A stretch of DNA of 43,479 nt. Source: Flavobacteriaceae bacterium (GTDB lineage: Bacteria; Bacteroidota; Bacteroidia; Flavobacteriales; Flavobacteriaceae). The stretch lies in the NCBI GenBank assembly GCA_013001965.1, contig JABDLA010000095.1, forward strand, positions 1 to 43,479, read 5' to 3'. The translations under genes and the position numbers were made by a program. This document shows positions 25,418 through 34,632 of the stretch, piece after piece (position 1 is the stretch's first letter; every line of letters begins with the position of its first letter). Under the pieces are notes generated by a model. It saw only the letters and a list, made by a program, of their open reading frames with translations, had not been told where the DNA came from and made no database searches.

Positions 25418-26650
25418 ATGGAAAATCTTGCGTTAATTGATTCATTTTCAGAATTTAAAGACGATAAATTAATTGATCGTGTGACCTTAATGGCCATATT
25501 GGAAGATGTATTTAGAAATGCCCTAAAAAAGAAGTTTGGTGATGATGATAATTTCGATATTATTATTAATCCCGATAAGGGCGATTTAGAGATCTGGAGA
25601 AACAGGATCGTAGTAGCCGATGGCGAAGTGGAAGAACCCAATCAGGAAATATCTTTAAGCGATGCCAGAAAAATTGAACCGGATTTTGAGGTTGGTGAAG
25701 ATGTATCTGAAGAAGTTAAGCTGATGGACCTTGGACGAAGAGCTATTTTAGCACTGCGACAGAATTTGATCTCAAAGATTCATGAGCATGACAACACCAA
25801 TATCTATAAACAATTTAAAGATCTTGTTGGTGATATTTATTCGGCCGAAGTACATCATATACGACATAGAGCAATCATCCTTTTAGATGATGAAGGCAAT
25901 GAAATTATTTTACCCAAAGAAAAACAGATCCCATCTGATTTCTTCAGAAAGGGAGAAAATGTTCGTGGTGTCATTGAAAGCGTAGAACTCAAAGGAAGTA
26001 AACCTTCAATTATCATGTCCAGGACAGCACCTGAGTTTCTTGAAAAGTTATTTGAGCAAGAAATACCTGAAGTATTCGACGGTTTGATTACCGTAAAAAA
26101 TGTTGTGCGGATTCCCGGTGAAAAAGCAAAAGTTGCTGTTGATTCCTACGACGATAGAATCGATCCTGTTGGGGCCTGTGTAGGTATGAAAGGATCGAGA
26201 ATTCATGGTATTGTTCGTGAACTTGGTAATGAGAATATTGATGTGATCAATTACACCAATAACATTCAACTTTATATTTCAAGAGCCTTAAGCCCTGCAA
26301 GGGTAACCTCTATTAAGTTGGATGAAGAAAGTAAACGGGCAGAAGTGATATTGAAACCTGAAGAAGTAAGTAAAGCGATTGGTAGAGGTGGTCATAACAT
26401 CCGACTTGCCGGAAAACTTACAGGTTATGAGATCGATGTATTTAGAGAAGGCGTTGAAGAAGATGTTGAATTATCTGAATTCTCTGATGAGATCGATTCA
26501 TGGATCATTCAAGAATTTTCGAAAGCAGGTCTCGATACCGCGAAAAGTGTATTGGAACTTGAAGTTGAAGATCTTGTAAAACGAATCGATCTGGAAGAAG
26601 AAACCATAGTGGAAGTTCTTAGAATTCTCAAAGAGGAATTTGAAGAATAA
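25418..26650 (+). CDS. nusA: Transcription termination/antitermination factor NusA
   Basis: RNA polymerase-binding elongation factor. 410 residues: N-terminal RNAP-binding domain (about 1-130), S1 domain (about 130-200, DIYSAEVHHIRHRAIILLD), two KH domains with SYDDRIDPVGACVGMKGSRIH and AIGRGGHNIRLAGKLTGY, and a short C-terminal helical domain (about 360-410, AGLDTAKSVLELEVEDL). It lacks the duplicated acidic repeats of the 495-residue E. coli protein, as expected outside Gammaproteobacteria. If the rimP leader hairpin is an attenuator, NusA would be the natural autoregulator. Confidence 0.97.
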   Translation: MENLALIDSFSEFKDDKLIDRVTLMAILEDVFRNALKKKFGDDDNFDIIINPDKGDLEIWRNRIVVADGEVEEPNQEISLSDARKIEPDFEVGEDVSEEVKLMDLGRRAILALRQNLISKIHEHDNTNIYKQFKDLVGDIYSAEVHHIRHRAIILLDDEGNEIILPKEKQIPSDFFRKGENVRGVIESVELKGSKPSIIMSRTAPEFLEKLFEQEIPEVFDGLITVKNVVRIPGEKAKVAVDSYDDRIDPVGACVGMKGSRIHGIVRELGNENIDVINYTNNIQLYISRALSPARVTSIKLDEESKRAEVILKPEEVSKAIGRGGHNIRLAGKLTGYEIDVFREGVEEDVELSEFSDEIDSWIIQEFSKAGLDTAKSVLELEVEDLVKRIDLEEETIVEVLRILKEEFEE

Positions 26651-26677
26651 TTAAAACGTAAAAAAGAAGCATAATTC

Positions 26678-26723
26678 AAAGGATATAGTACTTTTACTAA
26701 AATTTTAAAAGAAAAGATCCTTT
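26678..26723 (+). repeat. Inverted repeat in the nusA-infB spacer
   Basis: AAAGGAT (26678-26684) and ATCCTTT (26717-26723) can pair across a 32-nt AT-rich loop that itself holds AGTACTTTTACT. The spacer is 96 bp, much longer than others in the operon. It may fold in the infB leader or hold a second promoter (TACTTTTA at 26689-26696 resembles a -7 element). Weak evidence. Confidence 0.3.
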
Positions 26724-26746
26724 AAATTGACATTTATAGGCAATTT

Positions 26747-29383
26747 ATGGCTGATACAATTAGATTAAATAAAGTATTGCGAGAGCTTAATATCTCTATC
26801 GATCGTGCGGTTGATTATTTGGAATCAAAAGGCATTGAAATAGAGAAACGCCCTACTACTAAAATTTCAAGTGAAATTTATGAGATTCTTTCTGATGAAT
26901 TTCAAACCGATGCCAGTAAAAAAGTGGCGTCCAAGGAAGTTAGTGAAGCAAAGCTTAAGGAGAAAGAAGCTTTACGTGAAGAACGTGAACGTGAAATTGG
27001 GGAAATGCATCAGCCAGTCGCAACTGCCGAATCTAAAGTTGTAAAAGCCAAGAAAGTATTGTCCGGTCCTAAGCAAATAGGAAAGATAGAGCTTGATAAA
27101 CCTAAAAAAGAAAAGCCAAAAAAAGAAGATAAAAAACCGGTAGAGGCTAAAGTTGAAAAGGAAACCAAGGTTTCTAAGGCCACTGAAGCTGAAACGGTTG
27201 ATGAAAAAGAAATTGAAGTAGAAGAGGTTAAGGAGGTCAAGGTACAAACCCAATACAAAAAATTGTCGGGCTTAAAATCGACCGGCGAAAAGATTGACCT
27301 GACTCAGTTCAAAAAGCCAAAAAAAGAAGAAAAGAAAAAGGACGATAAACAGCCGGAAGCCAAAAAGAAACGCCGACGAATTAGTAAGGTCGGACCACAA
27401 CATGGCGGACCTGGAGGTAGAAAAGATAATCTTAAAGGCCGTGGAAGAAAGCGTCCTCAGGTTGTTAAGGAAGAGCCGAGTGCCGAAGAAGTTCAGAAGC
27501 AAGTGCGTGAGACCCTTGAAAAATTACAAGGAAAGTCAAGCAAAGGAAAGGCTGCAAAATACCGAAGAGATAAAAGAGATCAACACCGTCAAAAATCCGA
27601 AGACGAGCTTGCGGCAATTGAAGCCGACAGTAAACTGCTAAAAGTTACAGAGTTTGTAACAGCAAGTGAAGTTGCAACCATGATGAACGTAGCGGTGACC
27701 GAAATTATTTCGGCCTGTATGTCATTGGGAATGATGGTGACCATGAACCAGAGACTGGATGCCGAAACCCTTTCAATCGTTGCTGAAGAATTTGGTTATG
27801 AAGTTGAATTTGTAACCGCCGATATTGAAGAGGCCATTGAAGAAACAGATGACAAGCCGGAAGATCTCAAACCGCGTGCTCCTATTGTTACTGTCATGGG
27901 TCATGTCGATCATGGTAAGACGTCCCTTCTGGATTATATTCGCGAAGAAAATGTGATCGCCGGAGAATCCGGTGGTATCACACAGCATATTGGAGCCTAT
28001 GGTGTGATGCTGGAATCTGGTCAGAAAATAGCCTTTTTAGATACTCCGGGACACGAAGCCTTTACTGCCATGCGTGCACGTGGTGCTCAGGTGACCGATA
28101 TCGCAATTATTGTCGTGGCTGCTGATGATGATATTATGCCGCAGACCAAGGAGGCCATCTCACATGCGCAGGCAGCTGGTGTTCCTATAGTGTTTGCTAT
28201 AAATAAAATTGATAAGCCAACGGCAAATCCGGAAAAGATCAAGGAAGGCCTTGCATCAATGAATTTGCTGGTTGAAGACTGGGGAGGAAAAATTCAGTCC
28301 CATGATATCTCAGCAAAAACCGGAGAAGGAGTCAAGGAATTATTAGAGAAAGTTTTACTGGAGGCCGAATTATTGGAGTTAACTGCAAATCCGGATAAGC
28401 AGGCAACTGGAACCGTAGTTGAGGCTTTTTTAGATAAAGGTCGCGGTTATGTTGCTACAATTCTGGTTCAGGCAGGAACGCTCAAAATTGGCGATTATGT
28501 GCTTGCCGGGAAAAACAGCGGTAAAGTAAAGGCAATGCATGATGAACGTGGCAATGACGTTACAATTGCCGGTCCGTCGGCACCGGTTTCCATTCTTGGA
28601 TTGGACGGTGCTCCTCAGGCAGGAGATAAATTCAATGTATTTGATGACGAGAGAGAGGCTAAACAAATTGCCGCTAAAAGAACACAGTTACAACGAGAAC
28701 AATCAGTTAGAACACAACGCCATATTACACTTGATGAAATTGGCCGCCGTATCGCCTTAGGAGATTTCCAGGAGTTGAACATTATTCTAAAAGGTGATGT
28801 TGACGGATCGGTTGAAGCATTAACAGATTCCTTCCAGAAATTATCTACAGAAGAGATTCAGGTCAATATCATTCATAAAGGCGTAGGCGCGATCACTGAA
28901 AGTGACGTGTTGCTGGCTACAGCTTCAGATGCGATTATCATCGGGTTTAATGTACGACCAATGGGCAATGCAAGACAAATTGCCGACAAGGAAGAAATTG
29001 ACATCAGAACCTATTCAATAATTTATGATGCCATAAACGATCTTAAAGATGCGATGGAAGGCATGTTGTCACCTGAGCTTAAAGAGGAAATTACAGGTAA
29101 TGCTGAAATTAGAGAGACTTTTAAGATTTCTAAAATTGGAACGATTGCAGGATGTATGGTAACCAATGGAAAGATATTTAGAAATTCCGGCATCCGATTG
29201 ATCAGAGATGGTGTTGTTATATTCACCGGCGAATTGACCTCATTGAAACGTTTTAAAGATGACGTTAAAGAAGTTGCCAAAGGATACGATTGTGGAATGC
29301 AAATAAAGAATTACAATGACCTGAAAGAAGGTGATGTAATTGAAGCCTTCCAGGAAGTTGAAGTCAAGAAGAGATTAAGTTAA
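26747..29383 (+). CDS. infB: Translation initiation factor IF-2
   Basis: GTPase that places initiator tRNA on the 30S subunit and drives subunit joining. 878 residues. An N-terminal IF2-N-like segment ([21 protein letters not shown]) is followed by a long Lys/Glu-rich low-complexity linker (about 60-290), then a second IF2-N domain (about 300-370). The G domain has GHVDHGKT at 385-392, [15 protein letters not shown] and SAKTGEG. Domains II-IV complete the length; the end QVEVKKRLS-like tail ([11 protein letters not shown]) is typical. Lysine-rich linker length varies between species and produces many spurious reverse frames. Terminator at 29405-29431. Confidence 0.98.
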   Translation: MADTIRLNKVLRELNISIDRAVDYLESKGIEIEKRPTTKISSEIYEILSDEFQTDASKKVASKEVSEAKLKEKEALREEREREIGEMHQPVATAESKVVKAKKVLSGPKQIGKIELDKPKKEKPKKEDKKPVEAKVEKETKVSKATEAETVDEKEIEVEEVKEVKVQTQYKKLSGLKSTGEKIDLTQFKKPKKEEKKKDDKQPEAKKKRRRISKVGPQHGGPGGRKDNLKGRGRKRPQVVKEEPSAEEVQKQVRETLEKLQGKSSKGKAAKYRRDKRDQHRQKSEDELAAIEADSKLLKVTEFVTASEVATMMNVAVTEIISACMSLGMMVTMNQRLDAETLSIVAEEFGYEVEFVTADIEEAIEETDDKPEDLKPRAPIVTVMGHVDHGKTSLLDYIREENVIAGESGGITQHIGAYGVMLESGQKIAFLDTPGHEAFTAMRARGAQVTDIAIIVVAADDDIMPQTKEAISHAQAAGVPIVFAINKIDKPTANPEKIKEGLASMNLLVEDWGGKIQSHDISAKTGEGVKELLEKVLLEAELLELTANPDKQATGTVVEAFLDKGRGYVATILVQAGTLKIGDYVLAGKNSGKVKAMHDERGNDVTIAGPSAPVSILGLDGAPQAGDKFNVFDDEREAKQIAAKRTQLQREQSVRTQRHITLDEIGRRIALGDFQELNIILKGDVDGSVEALTDSFQKLSTEEIQVNIIHKGVGAITESDVLLATASDAIIIGFNVRPMGNARQIADKEEIDIRTYSIIYDAINDLKDAMEGMLSPELKEEITGNAEIRETFKISKIGTIAGCMVTNGKIFRNSGIRLIRDGVVIFTGELTSLKRFKDDVKEVAKGYDCGMQIKNYNDLKEGDVIEAFQEVEVKKRLS

Positions 29384-29404
29384 TACGATGAACATATAGA
29401 ATTT

Positions 29405-29431
29405 AAAGCGGCCAAACGGCTGCTTTTTTTT
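29405..29431 (+). terminator. Intrinsic terminator of the rimP-nusA-infB operon
   Basis: Nine-bp stem AAAGCGGCC / GGCTGCTTT (one G-T pair), loop AAAC, followed by further Ts (T8 in all at the end). It lies 22 nt after the infB stop and before the convergent SPOR gene. Confidence 0.85.
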
Positions 29432-29463
29432 GCACCTTATTTTGGCTTGATGACCAAGGGTTA

Positions 29464-29847
29464 TTATTTGTCTTTTGGCTTAAAAATAAAGGCGTTCGAA
29501 AATCTGCGTTTCACTCGCAATAGCGCGCGATCGGCCTCTAGTCGTGTTTTAAAATTACCGACCCAGATTTTATAATTTGGAGTTTCATATTCCATGGTGA
29601 CTGACCATCCTGAAAATGAATTCCAGAATTTATTGCGTGCATTTTCAGCACCAACGCGACTGCCATTATAGATTTGGATTTTATAATTCTTGGCACGCTT
29701 ATTAACGTCCTTTTTTAATCTGAGCAAAGCGTCAATTTGAGGATCTTGATTAACTGTAACCTCTCCTTGTTGCGCATGCAATCCTGTTGATAAGAACAGG
29801 CAGGTCAATGCAATTGGTAAAAGAAACTTTAAACGTTTTGTAAACAT
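29464..29847 (-). CDS. Secreted SPOR-domain protein
   Basis: 127 residues from the ATG at 29847, which gives MFTKRLKFLLPIALTCLFLS and a signal peptide ending GLHAQ; an ATG 17 codons upstream (29898) would bury that signal. The mature protein has a short linker (QIDALLRLKKDVNKRAKN) and a C-terminal SPOR domain (about 55-127: YKIQIYNGSRVGAENARN, then YKIWVGNFKTRLEADRALLRV). SPOR domains bind denuded peptidoglycan glycan strands at septa. It is convergent with infB. Likely periplasmic wall-associated protein; partner unknown. Confidence 0.85.
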   Translation of the reverse strand: MFTKRLKFLLPIALTCLFLSTGLHAQQGEVTVNQDPQIDALLRLKKDVNKRAKNYKIQIYNGSRVGAENARNKFWNSFSGWSVTMEYETPNYKIWVGNFKTRLEADRALLRVKRRFSNAFIFKPKDK

Positions 29848-30046
29848 GTGAAACTTAATTTTATCAAATTCTGGTTTAATTTGAATCCTACAATCCAACT
29901 ATGATATGAAAAAATAATGCCAAGTTTTCATTTGGCGAATTTATAAAAATTATACCACCAGATAAAATGTAAATTAATATAACTGATCAATACGGATTTT
30001 TATTATTTAGAACGTTTATAAATTAGCAATTAACGCTTCTGTAACA

Positions 30047-30077
30047 TTTCTAAAATCGACTTTAAATGTTACTTTTG
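30047..30077 (+). promoter_or_regulatory. Candidate promoter of the act-cox operon
   Basis: TTTC (30047-30050), 19 nt, TACTTTTG (30070-30077); the -7 part is a full match. Transcription would start near 30084, which excludes an actA start at 30066 and leaves a leader of about 70 nt to the ATG at 30156. No second promoter was seen inside the operon. Confidence 0.6.
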
Positions 30078-30155
30078 CGTGAGATTTTTATAACCGAATA
30101 TTTTTCTTTTATGAAAAAATCGTACCAATGTTTAGAAGATAATTCTACTAACTAT

Positions 30156-31448
30156 ATGAAACAGCTGACAGGCCGATTTTTAAACTCAAGAATACTTCTT
30201 TCAAGTTTATTTTTTCTAATAACATTTTCGACATCAGTTTATGCACAGGATGGTGATCCGGTAAAAGGTAAGGCACTTTTTAATACCAACTGTGCGGCAT
30301 GTCATACACTTGATAAAGATTTAACCGGACCTGCGCTTCGTGGAGTAGAAGCACGACTTAATGATGAACAGGGATTGGATCGTGAATGGATCAGTGCATG
30401 GATACGAAATAGTTCGGCAGTAATAAAATCTGGAGACCCATACGCAGTTAAAATATTTGCCGAATGGAAGAATACTGCAATGACAGCAATGCCGCAATTG
30501 ACTGATGCCGACATCAACGATATTTTAGCGTACACAGCTACTGAAAAGGCAGTGCCAACTGCTGCGGCAACCGGAACCGGCGTGTCAACCGATGCATCGT
30601 CAGATTCGGGAATATCAAATCAATTGATCCTTGCTGCTCTCGTAATCCTGTTCGTACTTTTAGCGATTGGACTCTTTATGGTCAACAAAACTTTAAGACG
30701 TTTTGCAAAAGCCAATAATGTAGACTTTGTTGAAAAAGAACCGGGGAAAAATCTATGGCAAGCCTTTGTCCAAAATCAATTTTTAATGCTGGTTACTGCC
30801 ATTTTCCTATTGCTTGGAAGTGGATACTTTGTCTTTGGCTGGATGATGCAATTAGGCATTGATCAAGGTTACCAACCCGTTCAACCGATTCACTTTTCGC
30901 ATAAAATACATGCAGGTGATAATAAAATAGATTGTAAATATTGCCATTCTTCTGCACGAGTCAGTAAAACATCAGGTATTCCAGCCTTAAATGTGTGTAT
31001 GAATTGCCATAAGTCTATTTATGAGTACAATGGTGAAACCACAGCCGAATATAATAAAGAATTCTACGATGCTGAAATCAACAAACTTTATGCAGCAGCA
31101 GGATGGGATGATGCTAATCAGGAATATACAGGTGAAACACAGGCTGTAAAATGGGTGCGTATCCATAACCTCCCTGATTTCGCCTATTTTAATCATTCAC
31201 AGCACGTTAGTGTTGCTGGCATAGAATGTCAGACCTGTCATGGGCCTGTAGAGGAAATGGAGATCATGTATCAATTTTCACCTTTGACAATGGGATGGTG
31301 TATCAATTGCCATAGAGAGACCAACGTACAGGTTAAGGACAACGGCTATTACACAAAAATTCATGAAGAATTATCAAAGAAATATGGAGTTGACCAACTA
31401 ACTGCCGCTCAAATGGGAGGGATGGAATGTGGAAAATGTCATTACTAA
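30156..31448 (+). CDS. actA: Alternative complex III subunit ActA, hexaheme cytochrome c
   Basis: Electron-transfer subunit of the quinol:cytochrome c/oxidase oxidoreductase. The start at 30156 gives MKQLTGRFLNSRILLSSLFF and a signal ending VYAQ; 30111 is a possible earlier ATG. It has 430 residues. An N-terminal monoheme cytochrome c domain has CAACH at 46-50. Two hydrophobic helices follow (about 150-175 and 205-228). The ActA-type pentaheme part has CKYCH at 260, CMNCH at 281, CQTCH at 358, CINCH at 382 and CGKCH at 425, so six CxxCH motifs in all. The extra N-terminal cytochrome fusion is an addition to the five-heme protein of Rhodothermus. First gene of actABCDEF-coxBA. Confidence 0.94.
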   Translation: MKQLTGRFLNSRILLSSLFFLITFSTSVYAQDGDPVKGKALFNTNCAACHTLDKDLTGPALRGVEARLNDEQGLDREWISAWIRNSSAVIKSGDPYAVKIFAEWKNTAMTAMPQLTDADINDILAYTATEKAVPTAAATGTGVSTDASSDSGISNQLILAALVILFVLLAIGLFMVNKTLRRFAKANNVDFVEKEPGKNLWQAFVQNQFLMLVTAIFLLLGSGYFVFGWMMQLGIDQGYQPVQPIHFSHKIHAGDNKIDCKYCHSSARVSKTSGIPALNVCMNCHKSIYEYNGETTAEYNKEFYDAEINKLYAAAGWDDANQEYTGETQAVKWVRIHNLPDFAYFNHSQHVSVAGIECQTCHGPVEEMEIMYQFSPLTMGWCINCHRETNVQVKDNGYYTKIHEELSKKYGVDQLTAAQMGGMECGKCHY

Positions 31449-31474
31449 TAATACAGAAGTAAATACGAATATAT

Positions 31475-34400
31475 ATGTCATCAAACAAGAAATACTGGAA
31501 AAGTGTTGAAGAGCTAAACCCAAAGCATAGCTCTGATGTTGAGGCACTTAAGCATAAAGAATTTGTTCAGGAAATTCCTGTTGATGAATTTTTGGGAGAT
31601 AAGGAAACGCTTGAGACCTCTTCAACAACACGTCGTGATTTCTTAAAATACGTCGGTTTCAGCACTGCAGCTGCATCCTTGGCAGCCTGTGAAGGTCCTG
31701 TAAAAAGATCTATTCCTTACGTTGTCCAGCCGGATCAAATTATTCCCGGTGTTGCTAATTATTATGCAACAGCAATCGCAAATGGATACGATTTTGCTAG
31801 TATATTGGTAAAGACCCGAGAAGGTCGTCCTATAAAAATTGAGAATAATAATCTCGCCAAGACCCACGGGAACTCAAATGCCAGAGTTCAAGCTTCGGTA
31901 CTGGATTTATACGATAGTTTAAGAGTAGCCGGACCTATGAAAAACGGAGAAGCTATTTCATGGACTGAGCTTGAATCGGAAGTTGCGATCAAATTGAGCC
32001 AACTAAAAGGTGGTGCTAAAGACATTGTACTTCTAACTCAGACCTTTGCCAGTCCATCGACCTCAAAATTGATTGCTGAGTTCAGTGAGAATTTTGGTAA
32101 TGTACGCCATGTTGTTTATGATGCTATTTCTGAATCTTCGGCCTTAGACGCCTTTCTAAATAAATACGGCGAACGTGCTTTAGCAAATTATGACTTTTCA
32201 AAAGCGTCGACCATAGTTTCTGTTGGTGCCGATTTCCTAGGTGATTGGCAAGGCGGTGGTTTTGATGCCTCTTATGCCAAAGGAAGGATACCTGAAAATG
32301 GGAAAATGTCATACCATGTGCATTTCGAATCCAATATGACATTAAGTGGTGCCAAGGCTGATAAACGTGTTCCTCTAAAACCGAGCGAACAAAGAATAGC
32401 CCTTGCAAAGCTTTACGGAAAAATTGCCGGGACATCAGTTTCAGGAAACTTGCCTGCACATGTTGAAGAGGCCGTTGATAAAGCAGCCGCAGATTTGTTG
32501 AAAGCTGGAAGTAATGGTGTTTTGGTAAGTGGAATTCAGGATGTGAATGCCCAGGCCATTGTACTTGATATTAACGAAAGACTAAGCAGTAAAGCCTTCA
32601 ATACAACAAGCCCTATTAAGACAAGACAGGGTGATGATAAAGCGGTTAACAAATTAGTTGCCGATATGAATTCAGGGACCATTGGTGCGATTATCATGTG
32701 TGGTGTAAATCCTATTTACACACTTCCAAATGCAGCCGAATTTGCTGAAGGCCTTGCAAAAACTGAGCTGTCCCTAAGTTTTACGATGAAGGAAGATGAG
32801 ACAGCCGGTTACGTTCAATATGTAGCGGCAGCACCGCATTATCTTGAATCCTGGGGAGATGTTGAGTTGGTGAAAGGAGAATTCGGACTTATGCAACCTG
32901 CAATCCGACCACTTTTTGACACCAAACAATTTCAGGAATTTTTAATGAGCTTAAACGGTAGGCTAGACTCTTACCATGACTATATAAAAGAGAATTGGGA
33001 ATCGAATATTCTGAATGGTTCGGCCTGGAATCAGGCGTTGCATGATGGTGTATTTTCAGGGACTTCGGTCGCTGTTGAAGAAACTGTAGCAACTGAGGAA
33101 GCAGAATCAGATGCAGCTGTATCAAATGTTTCAGATGCTGCCAGAGCACTGGCGTCGGTTTCATCAAATGGTATGGAACTTACCCTGTATCCAATGACGG
33201 GAATGGGTGATGGGCAGCAAGCGAACAATCCTTGGTTACAAGAATTTCCTGATCCTTTTTCAAGAACAACCTGGGATAATTTCCTGTCGGTTTCTGAAAC
33301 AGATGCGAAGGATTTGGGACTTTTCCTGGAACGCAGTAATTTTTTCAATGAAAGCAGTCATGACGCCACAGGAGGCTTGAATGGTAAATATGCCATAGTC
33401 ACCGTTAATGGTGTTTCAGTGGAAGTGCCGGTAATTGTTCAACCAGGACAAGCGGTTGGATCTATTGGATTGGCATTTGGATATGGACGATATGAAGGTT
33501 TGAAATCAGAAATGCAAACCGGTGTAAATGCGTATCCGTTGTATACAAATTTCGATCCTGTTCAAAGTGTTACTGTTGAGGCCACAACCGGAAAACATGA
33601 ATTCGCCTGTGTGCAATTGCACAATACCCTGATGGGACGTGGCGACATTATAAAAGAAACAGATTTAAAAACATATAATACCGAAGATAAAGAGGTTTGG
33701 AATCCGATAGCAGTGGTTTCATTAGATCATAAAGAAACTCCGGTAAATTCACCAAAGGTTGATATTTGGGATGAGTTCGATCGTTCGATAGGACATCACT
33801 TCAATATGTCAATTGATCTAAATGCCTGTACAGGATGTGGCGCTTGTGTTATTGCCTGTCATGCTGAGAATAATGTACCTGTAGTTGGTAAAGAAGAGAT
33901 TAGAAGAAGTCGTGATATGCACTGGTTGCGTATTGACAGATATTATTCTTCGGAAGCTACATTTGAGGAAGATAATGCGAAGAAAGACAATATAAGTGGC
34001 ATTGGCAGTTCAATGGTTGACTTTGGAGAAATGGAAAATCCGGCTTTAAATCCGCAAGTGGCGTTCCAGCCAATTATGTGTCAGCATTGTAATCATGCAC
34101 CTTGCGAAACAGTTTGCCCTGTAGCCGCGACCTCTCATGGTCGTCAGGGACAGAACCATATGGCTTACAACCGATGTGTTGGAACGCGTTACTGCGCTAA
34201 TAACTGTCCGTATAAAGTAAGACGATTTAATTGGTTCTTGTATAATGAAAATGATGAATTCGATTTCCATATGAACGATGACCTTGGTCGTATGGTCATC
34301 AATCCGGATGTAACGGTTCGTTCACGTGGCGTTATGGAGAAGTGCTCAATGTGTATTCAAATGACGCAGAAAACGGTACTTGATGCAAAACGTGATGGGC

Positions 34401-34603
34401 GTGAAGTTGATCCGAATGAATTTAAAACAGCCTGCTCTGCAGCTTGTAGTTCCGGAGCAATTGTATTTGGAGATATCAATAATCATGATGATGATATCGC
34501 AAGTTTAAAAGATGATAAAAGAGCGTATCGCTTACTTGATAGTGTTGGAACAAAACCAAATGTGATGTATCAAACACTGGTAAGAAATACGAACGACGAA
34601 TAA
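31475..34603 (+). CDS. actB: Alternative complex III subunit ActB, iron-sulfur/molybdopterin-like protein
   Basis: Periplasmic catalytic-like subunit, 1042 residues. A twin-arginine motif (TTRRDFLKYVGF, Arg53-Arg54) lies behind a 50-residue N-terminal tail, followed by SLAAC (Cys72), as known in ActB. The first about 750 residues resemble a molybdopterin oxidoreductase that in this family holds no cofactor. The C-terminal part is an NrfC-like ferredoxin: CTGCGACVIACHAENN from Cys785, CQHCNHAPCETVCP from Cys869, CVGTRYCANNCPYKVRR, CSMCIQMTQ and CSAACSSGAIVFGD, fitting three 4Fe-4S and one 3Fe-4S clusters. A linker rich in Glu, Ala and Ser lies around residue 530-560. It is 26 nt after actA and 29 nt before actC. 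Confidence 0.95.
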   Translation: MSSNKKYWKSVEELNPKHSSDVEALKHKEFVQEIPVDEFLGDKETLETSSTTRRDFLKYVGFSTAAASLAACEGPVKRSIPYVVQPDQIIPGVANYYATAIANGYDFASILVKTREGRPIKIENNNLAKTHGNSNARVQASVLDLYDSLRVAGPMKNGEAISWTELESEVAIKLSQLKGGAKDIVLLTQTFASPSTSKLIAEFSENFGNVRHVVYDAISESSALDAFLNKYGERALANYDFSKASTIVSVGADFLGDWQGGGFDASYAKGRIPENGKMSYHVHFESNMTLSGAKADKRVPLKPSEQRIALAKLYGKIAGTSVSGNLPAHVEEAVDKAAADLLKAGSNGVLVSGIQDVNAQAIVLDINERLSSKAFNTTSPIKTRQGDDKAVNKLVADMNSGTIGAIIMCGVNPIYTLPNAAEFAEGLAKTELSLSFTMKEDETAGYVQYVAAAPHYLESWGDVELVKGEFGLMQPAIRPLFDTKQFQEFLMSLNGRLDSYHDYIKENWESNILNGSAWNQALHDGVFSGTSVAVEETVATEEAESDAAVSNVSDAARALASVSSNGMELTLYPMTGMGDGQQANNPWLQEFPDPFSRTTWDNFLSVSETDAKDLGLFLERSNFFNESSHDATGGLNGKYAIVTVNGVSVEVPVIVQPGQAVGSIGLAFGYGRYEGLKSEMQTGVNAYPLYTNFDPVQSVTVEATTGKHEFACVQLHNTLMGRGDIIKETDLKTYNTEDKEVWNPIAVVSLDHKETPVNSPKVDIWDEFDRSIGHHFNMSIDLNACTGCGACVIACHAENNVPVVGKEEIRRSRDMHWLRIDRYYSSEATFEEDNAKKDNISGIGSSMVDFGEMENPALNPQVAFQPIMCQHCNHAPCETVCPVAATSHGRQGQNHMAYNRCVGTRYCANNCPYKVRRFNWFLYNENDEFDFHMNDDLGRMVINPDVTVRSRGVMEKCSMCIQMTQKTVLDAKRDGREVDPNEFKTACSAACSSGAIVFGDINNHDDDIASLKDDKRAYRLLDSVGTKPNVMYQTLVRNTNDE

Positions 34604-34632
34604 ATTAATAAAGAAATAATTATAAAATTATT

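Noticed and set aside
26972-27502. Minus-strand frames opposite the infB linker, rich in Phe and Ser
   Set aside because: They are reverse reads of Lys/Glu-rich low-complexity codons and not genes.
29848-29898. Longer start for the SPOR protein
   Set aside because: It would place 17 charged residues before a good Sec signal peptide.
30066-30155. Longer actA start at 30066
   Set aside because: It would begin inside the -7 element TACTTTTG; the signal peptide starts at 30156.
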